From an uncultured Cellvibrio sp. (GTDB lineage: Bacteria; Pseudomonadota; Gammaproteobacteria; Pseudomonadales; Cellvibrionaceae), in the NCBI GenBank assembly GCA_937958105.1, contig CALFXJ010000005.1:1-64000 (forward strand): 64,000 nt of DNA, read 5' to 3'. The notes beneath the pieces are model-generated. The model saw only the letters and a list, made by a program, of their open reading frames with translations. It was not told the DNA's origin and ran no database searches. The translations under genes and the position numbers were made by a program. Shown one piece after another: positions 35,101-42,103 of this stretch. How positions within the stretch are numbered: the first letter of the stretch is position 1; every line of letters begins with the position of its first letter.

Positions 35101-35215
35101 AGGACTGCTGGTGAGTCAGGTGCTGACGCTGTTCACCACGCCGGTGGTGTACCTGTTCTTTGACCGCTGGATGAAAAATCGCACAGCGGCAGCCGAGGCG
35201 CCAGTGACACCATGA
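32138..35215 (+). CDS. mdtB: RND efflux transporter subunit (MdtB-like)
   Basis: 1025 residues from the ATG at 32138 (a TTG just before it also fits). Twelve-helix RND pump: N-terminal helix with the preceding RPFILRPVATSLLMLALLM, VDYPIIQVFTFNPGASPDVM, the helix 4 proton-relay motif TIATGFVVDDAIVMLENVARH with paired Asp, and C-terminal LIGLVKKNGIMMVDFALEAQ. It exports drugs or other amphiphiles by proton exchange. The stop overlaps the next pump gene by 4 bases, so the two subunits are probably cotranslated to form the mixed B2C trimer known for MdtBC. Confidence 0.88.
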   Translation: MSVSRPFILRPVATSLLMLALLMSGILAWRLLPVAALPQVDYPIIQVFTFNPGASPDVMARTITAPLERRLGQIPGLKQMSSTSSTGASIITLQFALEIDLGVAEQEVQAAMNTASSLLPNDLPTPPIYRKVNPADAPIMTLAVTSKSLPLPEVYDLIDTRMAQKLAQLPGVGMVSLAGGQRPAIRVKVNPTVLASLGMSLEQVRSAIVTANANQPKGSFDGPYRSTMLDANDQIKSVEEYENLLINWNQGAPVRLKDIARVVNGAEDRFLAAWADSQPAVLVNIQRQPGANVIDVADSVQALMPQLTSTLPAAVEVTVLTDRTHSIRASIRDVQKELIFAICLVVLVTFVFLRTIPATIIPSVAVPLSLVGTFGVMYMMGFSINNLSLMALTIATGFVVDDAIVMLENVARHREEGESPLQAALKGAAEIGFTLISLTISLIAVLIPLLFMGDVVGRLFQEFAITLAVAIAISLVVSLTLTPMMCARMLRDAPTHDTADPGFMDRLIARYGVWLDRVLEHQPAAMLVMVGTVVLTAGLYLAVPKGFFPVQDSGVIQAVTEAQQDISFDAMAQRQQQLVERVLEDPDVASLSSFIGVDGSNITLNSGRLLINLKSHGDRSASASQIIDRLREAIRDVNGITAWFQPVQELSIEDRISRTQYQFTLTTPDSQLLDEWAPRVIERLRQEPALADVASDLQTRGLQAYVDIDRDAAARLGVRVSDIAAALQSAYGQRQIATLFTQANQYRVVLEVDPDYAQGLKALESTYVSNNAGQPVLLSTLARVTQRPTALLINHQGQFPSTTVSFNLATGASLGEAIDAIERAQQELAMPIAIELRFQGAAEAFRASLSNTLWLILAAIITMYIVLGVLYESFIHPVTILSTLPSATVGALLALLLTGRPLDLIAVIGVVLLIGLVKKNGIMMVDFALEAQRKDGLSPRAAIHRAAMMRFRPILMTTLAALFGAIPLMLASGSGAELRQPLGLVMVGGLLVSQVLTLFTTPVVYLFFDRWMKNRTAAAEAPVTP

Positions 35216-38200
35216 GCCTCGCACGCCCTTTCATCCGCCGCCCCGTAGCAAGCTGTCTGCTGGCGGTGGCCGTTGTGCTGGTGGGCCTGCTGGCCTGGCG
35301 GATGCTGCCGGTGGCACCGCTACCCCAGGTGGATTTTCCCTCCATTCAGATTTATGCTTCTCTGCCCGGCGCCAGCCCCGAGAGCATGGCATCCACAGTG
35401 GCGACGCCCCTTGAACGGGCCTTGGGCAGTATTCCCGGGGTGACGGCCATCAACTCCAACTCCACCCAGGGCGCAGCGCAGATCTGGCTGGAGTTCAACC
35501 TCGACCGGGATCTGGATTCCGCGGCGCGGGATGTTCAGGCAGCCCTGAATGCGGCGCGGGGCCAGCTGCCGGCTGGCATGCCGGGCATGCCCACCTATCG
35601 AAAGATCAGCCCCTCCCAAGCGCCGATCATGGCGCTGGCCTTGAGTTCACCCAACCTGTCGCCCAGCGCCCTGTATGACGCAGCCTCTACCATCCTCGCC
35701 CAGAAGCTGTCGCAGATTCGCGGCGTCGGTCAGGTGGGCATCGACGGTGCTTCGCTGCCAGCGGTACGCATCCAGCTGAATCCGGGTTCCCTCGCCCATT
35801 ACGGCATAGCACTGGATGATGTACGCAGCGCTATCGCGGCTGCCAACGTAGTACAGCCGCTTGGATTGCTGGAGGAAGGTGACACCCGCTGGCAGATTCG
35901 CACCAGCGATACCCTGCGCAACGCTGCCGATTACAAACCGCTCATCATTCGCTACCAGGAAGGTGCTCCGGTACGCCTGCAGGATGTGGCCGAGGTGACG
36001 GATTCGGTCGAGAACCGCTACGCCAGCGGCTTTCACAACCAGCGCTCCGCCGTCACCCTGACCGTCAGCCGCCAGACCGGCGCCAACATCGTGGAAACCA
36101 TCGATGCCATCAACGAGCAGTTGCCGGCGCTCCGTGCCCTGATGCCTACGGATACCGAGCTGAAGGTGGTGATGGACCGTTCCCCCGGCATTCGCGCCAC
36201 CCTTAAGGAAGCACAGATCACCCTGCTGATCGCGGTGTTGCTGGTGGTTGGCGTGGTATGGGCTTTCCTTGGCAGCATCCGCAGCGCCCTGATTCCCAGC
36301 CTGGCGATTCCCGTCGCGCTGGTCGGAGCCTTTGCCGTGATGTACCTCTACGGTTTTTCTCTGAACAACCTCTCGCTGATGGCCTTGATCGTTGCCGCCG
36401 GACTGGTGGTGGACGATGCCATCGTGGTACTGGAGAACATCAAGCGGCACATTGAACGAGGCCTCTCGCCCTATCGCGCTGCAATCCGGGGGGCTCATGA
36501 AGTGGGTTTTACCCTCCTGGCGATGAACGTCACCCTGGTCGTGGTGTTTGTCTCGATCCTGTTTATGGGCGGGGTTGTGGAGAAGCTGTTCCGCGAATTC
36601 TCAATCACCCTCGCCGCTGCCATGCTGATTTCTCTGGCGGTGTCTCTCAGCCTGACGCCGAGCCTGTGCGCCCATCTGCTCAAGCCCGGCGCGGTACCGG
36701 GACAGCAGAAGAAGCCCGGCATCTTCGACGACATCCGTCGGGGCTATGCTGTGAGCCTGAACTGGGCGCTGCGCCACAGCCTGCTGGTGATACTGCTGCT
36801 GGGCGCGGTGATCGGATTGAACATCTATCTTTACGTCGCCATTCCCAAGACCATGCTGCCAGAACAGGACACCGGTCAGCTCACCGGCTGGATTCGTGGC
36901 GACGACGGTTTTTCCTTTCAGATCATGCAGCCCAAGATTGAGGAGTTCCGCCAGCTGTTGCTGTCCGACCCGGCAGTTGACGACGTCTTCGGGGCGAGTG
37001 GCGGCGGTATGGGCGTCAGCAACGCGTGGATGCGCGTCAGACTGAAACCCATGGCGGAACGGGGTGTGCCCGCAGCGGAAGTGGTTGATCGCCTGCGGCG
37101 GAAGATGCCGCAGATTCCGGGCGGCATCCTGATGATCGGTGTGGACCAGGACATCCGCCTCAACTCGCCATTCAGCCGTAACGCCCACGAGCTGCTGATG
37201 CTGTCCAGCGAAGTCGAGCCGCTGCGGGTCTGGGGCGTAAAAGTGACGCAGGCCATGGAGCAGCTACCGGAGCTGACCAGCATTGATGGCGAGCGCGGCG
37301 ACGGTGCCCAGCAGGTGGTCATCGATATTGACCGCGAAGCTGCGCAGCGACTGGGGGTCGATATGGCCATGGTGGCTTCGCTGCTTAACAACTCCTTCTC
37401 CCAGCGGCAGGTCTCCACCATGTACGACGAGTTCAACCAATACCGGGTGGTGATGGAGCTGGAGCCGGAATACACCTCCACCCCGGCGGTGCTTGAGCAG
37501 ATCCAGGTGGTCACCCGCGACGGCAGTCGCGTTCCCCTATCGACCTTCGCTACCTTCGGTTATGGCCTGGCCAACGACAGGGTCCGCCACACCGGTCAGT
37601 TTGCCTCGGTGAGTATTGGTTATGACCTGGCGGAAGGAGTGACGGCGGAACAGGCCCGGACGGCTATTGATAATCTGCTGGCAGAACTGATGGTGCCCTC
37701 AGAGGTGCATGTCGGTCCGCCGGGCAGCAAGCAGGCCGGATGGGGACCGAGCACACCCGGGTCCAGCGATAACCAGGCCTGGCTTATCTTCGGGGTACTG
37801 GTGGCCGTGTATCTGGTACTGGGTATCCTTTATGAAAGCACCATCCACCCGCTGACGATTCTTTCCACCCTGCCCTCGGCCGGTGTCGGTGCACTGCTGG
37901 CACTGCGTCTGAGCGATACGCCCTTCAGCCTGATTGCCCTGCTCGGGCTGTTTCTGCTGATCGGGATTGTGATGAAGAATGCGATCCTGATGATCGACTT
38001 TGCCCTGGAAGCGGAGCGCCGTGAGGGATTGTCGTCCCGCGAATCCATCTACCAGGCAGCGCTGCTGCGCCTGCGCCCGATCCTGATGACCAACCTTGCG
38101 GGGTTATTAGGAGCGGTGCCACTGGTGATGGGCTTTCACGAAGGCTCGGAACTGCGCCGACCGCTGGGGATTACCATCATTGGCGGGCTGGCTGTCAGCC

Positions 38201-38310
38201 AGTTGTTGACGCTATATACAACGCCAGTGGTTTATCTCTATATGGAACGCCTGCGCCAATGGGGCCTGCGGCGGAAACCTGCAGGTGAACGTCGGATTAC
38301 GCTACGCTAA
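35212..38310 (+). CDS. mdtC: RND efflux transporter subunit (MdtC-like)
   Basis: 1032 residues, starting ATGA-overlapped with mdtB. RND features: VDFPSIQIYASLPGASPESM, LIVAAGLVVDDAIVVLENIKRH with the relay Asp pair, and LLIGIVMKNAILMIDFALEAE. The gene product partners MdtB. The last six codons (giving RRITLR) and the stop codon come from a copy of the REP-like repeat, and the last 45 coding bases belong to the first unit of a tandem repeat. The natural C-terminus has therefore been rewritten by the repeat. Confidence 0.88.
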   Translation: MSLARPFIRRPVASCLLAVAVVLVGLLAWRMLPVAPLPQVDFPSIQIYASLPGASPESMASTVATPLERALGSIPGVTAINSNSTQGAAQIWLEFNLDRDLDSAARDVQAALNAARGQLPAGMPGMPTYRKISPSQAPIMALALSSPNLSPSALYDAASTILAQKLSQIRGVGQVGIDGASLPAVRIQLNPGSLAHYGIALDDVRSAIAAANVVQPLGLLEEGDTRWQIRTSDTLRNAADYKPLIIRYQEGAPVRLQDVAEVTDSVENRYASGFHNQRSAVTLTVSRQTGANIVETIDAINEQLPALRALMPTDTELKVVMDRSPGIRATLKEAQITLLIAVLLVVGVVWAFLGSIRSALIPSLAIPVALVGAFAVMYLYGFSLNNLSLMALIVAAGLVVDDAIVVLENIKRHIERGLSPYRAAIRGAHEVGFTLLAMNVTLVVVFVSILFMGGVVEKLFREFSITLAAAMLISLAVSLSLTPSLCAHLLKPGAVPGQQKKPGIFDDIRRGYAVSLNWALRHSLLVILLLGAVIGLNIYLYVAIPKTMLPEQDTGQLTGWIRGDDGFSFQIMQPKIEEFRQLLLSDPAVDDVFGASGGGMGVSNAWMRVRLKPMAERGVPAAEVVDRLRRKMPQIPGGILMIGVDQDIRLNSPFSRNAHELLMLSSEVEPLRVWGVKVTQAMEQLPELTSIDGERGDGAQQVVIDIDREAAQRLGVDMAMVASLLNNSFSQRQVSTMYDEFNQYRVVMELEPEYTSTPAVLEQIQVVTRDGSRVPLSTFATFGYGLANDRVRHTGQFASVSIGYDLAEGVTAEQARTAIDNLLAELMVPSEVHVGPPGSKQAGWGPSTPGSSDNQAWLIFGVLVAVYLVLGILYESTIHPLTILSTLPSAGVGALLALRLSDTPFSLIALLGLFLLIGIVMKNAILMIDFALEAERREGLSSRESIYQAALLRLRPILMTNLAGLLGAVPLVMGFHEGSELRRPLGITIIGGLAVSQLLTLYTTPVVYLYMERLRQWGLRRKPAGERRITLR

Positions 38311-38486
38311 TCCGACCTACATGTTAATCCGATCTACATGCTGCGGCGGAAACCTGCGGGAACGTCGGATTACGCTGCGCTAATCCGACCTACATGTTAA
38401 TCCGATCTACATGCTGCGGCGGAAACCTGCGGGAACGTCGGATTACGCTGCGCTAATCCGACCTACATGCTAATCCGACCTACATG
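38266..38486. repeat. Tandem repeat combining mdtC 3' end and REP-like element
   Basis: Three consecutive units: 38266-38340 (75 bases), 38341-38413 (73) and 38414-38486 (73). Each starts CTGCGGCGGAAACCTGC, which in the first unit is mdtC coding sequence, and then runs through a full REP-like palindrome and a TAATCCGA-TCTACATG tail. The units differ by a 2-base indel and a few substitutions. Confidence 0.9.
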
Positions 38487-38503
38487 CCCCAATCACGCAC
38501 CCC

Positions 38504-38536
38504 GTAGGTCGGATTAGCCAATGGCGTAATCCGACA
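38504..38536. repeat. REP-like element, opposite orientation
   Basis: GTAGGTCGGATTAGCC...GGCGTAATCCGACA closes the array downstream of mdtC in inverted orientation, like the paired arrangement upstream of mdtB. The 127 bases from here to 38663 hold only the ribosome-binding site (CAGGAG) of the next gene. Confidence 0.85.
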
Positions 38537-38663
38537 TTCCACAACCACAATCCTCCACTAAACCAACCCGCTCTTTTTGACCGCTGGCGTAACAATAAAC
38601 GCACCATGACGGCCGCAACCCAGCTACACTTTCACCTGTTCACCAATAATAAACAGGAGTTTT

Positions 38664-39575
38664 ATGCGCATCGCATTGATCGGCCTGGGCGATATCGCCC
38701 GTAAGGCTTACCTGCCGGTGGTGGCGAATCATCCGGATATCACGCCCTTGTTATGCACCCGCAACCCCCAGACGCTGGCTGCGCTGGCGCAGCAGTACCG
38801 CGTGCAGGAGTGCTTTGATTCGCTGGAGAGCCTGCTCGCTGCGAGACCGGATGCGGCGATGATCCACAGCAACACAGAAAGCCACGCCCACATTGCAACT
38901 CAGCTACTGAATGCCGGGGTCCCGGTGTTTGTGGATAAACCGCTGAGCTATCAGCTGAACGAGAGCGAAGCCTTGCTGAATCTAGCTGCCCGGAAAAATA
39001 TTCCGCTGGCTGTAGGCTTCAATCGCCGCTTCGCACACTTGATCGCGCCCCTGGCCGGGATCGCCAATCCCGTGCATATCCACTGGCAGAAAAACCGGGT
39101 GAACCAGCCCAATAAACCGCGCATCTTCATCTACGACGACTTTATCCACATACTCGACAGCCTGCGTTTCCTCGCACCGGGTATCCTGCAGAATCTGCAG
39201 GTGTTCACCCACGGCAAAACAAACGCTCTTGCCGCAATTCAGGTGCAGTGGCAGCGCGACGCTACCCTGCTGACGGCAGGCATGAATCGTCTCAGCGGAG
39301 TGGCGGAGGAACGGGTGGAATTCTTTGCGCCGCAACAGAAATGGCAGATCGACAATCTCGCCAGCGGCGTCCATTACGAGAATAACCAGGCGCGCTCCCT
39401 CGGCTTCAGCGATTGGGATCACACACTTCACAAGCGCGGCTTCGTAGCTATGGTCGATGCCTGGGTTGCTCAGGTAAAGACAGGTACACCGGGGGCTTAT
39501 GATGATATCCTCGCCACCCATTCACTCTGTGAGCGCATCGTCAACAAAGCAGAGATGATGCTGACGAGCAACTGA
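38664..39575 (+). CDS. Gfo/Idh/MocA-family oxidoreductase
   Basis: 303 residues. N-terminal Rossmann motif IALIGLGDIARKAYLPVVANHP, then DKPLSYQLNE (the conserved Lys-Pro of the family) and VGFNRRFAHLI. The C-terminal domain is short compared with the usual 330-400 residues. The family oxidises sugars, inositols or biliverdin-like substrates with NAD(P); substrate unknown. CAGGAGTTTT precedes the ATG. No sugar genes lie nearby. Confidence 0.86.
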   Translation: MRIALIGLGDIARKAYLPVVANHPDITPLLCTRNPQTLAALAQQYRVQECFDSLESLLAARPDAAMIHSNTESHAHIATQLLNAGVPVFVDKPLSYQLNESEALLNLAARKNIPLAVGFNRRFAHLIAPLAGIANPVHIHWQKNRVNQPNKPRIFIYDDFIHILDSLRFLAPGILQNLQVFTHGKTNALAAIQVQWQRDATLLTAGMNRLSGVAEERVEFFAPQQKWQIDNLASGVHYENNQARSLGFSDWDHTLHKRGFVAMVDAWVAQVKTGTPGAYDDILATHSLCERIVNKAEMMLTSN

Positions 39576-39748
39576 CAGATCTCTCGCGGTCTCCCAGCTT
39601 CGCTGCGCGGGCCGCATGATCCAGCACGAGGCGATCGCACTCAAACCCATCGCGAATCCGAGAAACACTCTGCTAAGATGTCGCGAACTACCACGTGTCA
39701 CACTTGTCTGTAACCTTACCTGAAAAAAAATCCCTCCAAGAGTCGCCT

Positions 39749-41017
39749 ATGCCCGTGATTGATCGTCGTATTTCCGTTATCTACACCCTGTGTTATGTAT
39801 TGCTCTGTGCCCTGTGCTCCACGGTGGCCGTCGCCGATGAGACACCCTATTACCAGCTCAACTACACCGTAGAGCTGCAGCCGGAAAAAGATCGCGCATT
39901 GGTGACCATGGAAGTTGATCGCGGAGATTTACTGCGTCATATCGAGTTCAACGTCAAACGTGATGTTTACAGTAACATCAAAGCCAACGGTGAATTTGTT
40001 ATCAAGGATGGACGGGCCATCTGGAAACTGCCGCCGAAAGACGCGCGACTGTCGCTGTATATTAAGATCACCAATGAACGTGATCCGGGTCGGTTCGACG
40101 CCATGATGACCGAAGACTGGGCCATCTTTCGCGGCGACAATATTGTTCCTGCAGTCCATACCTACGAAGCCCCCGGTGCGACCGCCATCGCCACACTGGA
40201 ATTTAAACTGCCCAAAGACTGGAGCATTGAAACCGGATGGCCGCGCAAACGGGGCAACACCTTTCGTATCGACAATCCGGAGCGTCGGTTTGATCGGCCT
40301 ATCGGCTGGATGATCGCCGGTAAGCTGGGAACGCGCCGCAGTAAGATCGGCAACACCAACATCGCCGTCAGTGCCCCCAAAGGTTCGGGCCTGCGGCGCA
40401 TGGACGCTCTGACCTTTCTGGGCTTTGTCTGGCCACAACTGGAAAACGCTTTTGGGGAATCGCCCCAGAAACTCCTCATAGTAGGCGGCGATGACCCACT
40501 GTGGCGCGGTGGGTTGTCGGCTTCCAACTCGCTGTTTTTACACGCGGACCGACCTATGGTCAGCGAAGACGGTACCAGCCCTCTGATTCACGAACTGGTT
40601 CATATGGTAACCCGCATCAGCGGTGCTAAAGAAAAACACTACAGCGAAGATTGGTTTGCTGAAGGCCTGGCAGAATTTTATTCCATCGAATTACTGTATC
40701 GTGCCAATGGCATGACGAAAGAGCGGCGCAATCAGATCATGACGGGTCTGCGAAAAAAAGGTGCAGAGATCGAAACGCTGCGCGCGAAGCGTTCCCATGG
40801 CCCAATTACCGCGCGCGCTGTGGTGCTGCTGGATGATCTTGATCGCGAGATTCGCGCGCAAACTAAAAACAAACACAACATTGATGATGTGACCCGCGCA
40901 TTAATTCCCATACGCAAGGTTTCGTTAAATGATCTGCGTAAGGTTACCGCAGAGATCACTGGTGTCAGCAGTAAAACCTTGCAGTCACCTTTGTTAAAAG
41001 AACCCAAACCGGATTAA
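39749..41017 (+). CDS. Exported HELVH metallopeptidase-like protein (M61-like)
   Basis: 422 residues from the ATG at 39749; an upstream in-frame start lacks a signal peptide. The signal sequence RRISVIYTLCYVLLCALCSTVAVA is followed by a beta-rich domain (residues about 35-190) resembling the N-domain of M61 glycyl aminopeptidases. The zinc motif HELVH is at residues 281-285 and WFAEGLAEFYS supplies the third ligand Glu about 22 residues on, as in gluzincins. PDZ and further domains of full M61 enzymes are absent. Periplasmic or secreted; substrate unknown. Confidence 0.75.
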   Translation: MPVIDRRISVIYTLCYVLLCALCSTVAVADETPYYQLNYTVELQPEKDRALVTMEVDRGDLLRHIEFNVKRDVYSNIKANGEFVIKDGRAIWKLPPKDARLSLYIKITNERDPGRFDAMMTEDWAIFRGDNIVPAVHTYEAPGATAIATLEFKLPKDWSIETGWPRKRGNTFRIDNPERRFDRPIGWMIAGKLGTRRSKIGNTNIAVSAPKGSGLRRMDALTFLGFVWPQLENAFGESPQKLLIVGGDDPLWRGGLSASNSLFLHADRPMVSEDGTSPLIHELVHMVTRISGAKEKHYSEDWFAEGLAEFYSIELLYRANGMTKERRNQIMTGLRKKGAEIETLRAKRSHGPITARAVVLLDDLDREIRAQTKNKHNIDDVTRALIPIRKVSLNDLRKVTAEITGVSSKTLQSPLLKEPKPD

Positions 41018-41187
41018 CCGCCGTTCATACATGCCCCAATTTTGAGCATAATACTGGACAGCCAGTTACACAAAGCAACAAGGATGTTGTCGGTGTTAAA
41101 TCTATTTGCAGATTCATGCAAGAAGGCATAAGTTTTACGTGTTGTTTGAATTCAAGGCAATCTCACAACCACGTACAGGAGTTTGTT

Positions 41188-41982
41188 ATGCCTTCAAATT
41201 CCATCCAGCTGATTCTCCTCGACCTTGACGGCACCCTTTACGTTGATAAGGAGGTTGTACCCGGCGCTCCTGCTGCTTTATCCAGGCTGCGCAAGCAAAG
41301 CTACCTACTGCGCTTTCTCACCAACACCACTACCCGCTCCCATGCAGAGTTGCTCAACCAGCTGCGGCAGATGGATTTTGCTGTGGATGATGCCGAGCTT
41401 ATCAGTGCTCCCGCCGCTGCGCGGCTTGAATTGCAGGCGATGCAGGAGCAGCGCGGCGAAAAAATCCGTTTATGGCCCGTTGTGGCTGATGCAATCAAGG
41501 CGGACTTTGATCAGTTCGTGATTGATGAACAACACCCGGACTTTATTGTATTGGGCGACATCGGCGATCACTGGAATATCGAGTTGATCAACCGCCTGTT
41601 TAACGCCATGCACGAAGGTGCACAGCTCATCTCTCTGCATAAAAACCGCTTCTGGCAAACCGCCGACGGATTAAAAGCAGACATAGGATTTTTTGTTGCG
41701 GGGCTGGAGTATGTTACTGGTCAAACCGCGCAGATTATGGGAAAACCTACCGCTGCATTTTTTCAGCGGGTATTGGACTCGGTGAAGATCAGTGCAGATA
41801 AAACCCTGCTGGTAGGGGACGACCTCGACAGCGATGTCGGCGGAGCTCAGGCCATGGGAATCCAGGGAGTGCTGGTTAAAACCGGCAAATTCCGCCAGAC
41901 CTATCTGGACAAATCATCCATCAGACCCGACGGTATTCTGAATACGGTTGCTGAATTACCTGCCTGGTTGGAAGGACGATAA
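41188..41982 (+). CDS. HAD subfamily IIA phosphatase (LHPP-like)
   Basis: 264 residues from the ATG at 41188, with CAGGAG upstream. HAD motif I is LLDLDGTLYVD, motif II FLTNTTTRS, motif III the KPTAAFF region (MGKPTAAFFQRV), and motif IV LLVGDDLDSDVGGAQAMG. The cap insertion fits type IIA, of the group that includes human LHPP and TIGR01458. It is probably a cytoplasmic phosphatase of unknown substrate. No operon partner. Confidence 0.85.
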   Translation: MPSNSIQLILLDLDGTLYVDKEVVPGAPAALSRLRKQSYLLRFLTNTTTRSHAELLNQLRQMDFAVDDAELISAPAAARLELQAMQEQRGEKIRLWPVVADAIKADFDQFVIDEQHPDFIVLGDIGDHWNIELINRLFNAMHEGAQLISLHKNRFWQTADGLKADIGFFVAGLEYVTGQTAQIMGKPTAAFFQRVLDSVKISADKTLLVGDDLDSDVGGAQAMGIQGVLVKTGKFRQTYLDKSSIRPDGILNTVAELPAWLEGR

Positions 41983-42054
41983 ATCTCAGGCAACGTTCAA
42001 GGACGCGAGTAGAGCAATTCTGTTTTCACAAAAAAATTAAAAAAAATACAATAG

Positions 42055-42091
42055 AAAAACCGGCAGAGGAAGATTCCCTCTTCCTCTGCCG
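42055..42091 (-). terminator. Rho-independent terminator of the 882-residue receptor gene
   Basis: A 13-bp stem, CGGCAGAGGAAGA / TCTTCCTCTGCCG, with a 5-base loop (42061-42091), followed on the minus strand by T-rich sequence (complement of the A-runs at 42030-42059). It lies 12 bases past the stop at 42104. Confidence 0.88.
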
Positions 42092-42103
42092 TTCTTCACT
42101 CAC

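Noticed and set aside
38266..38536. CRISPR-like direct repeats
   Set aside because: The units are contiguous with no unique spacers, contain gene sequence, and no cas genes are nearby.
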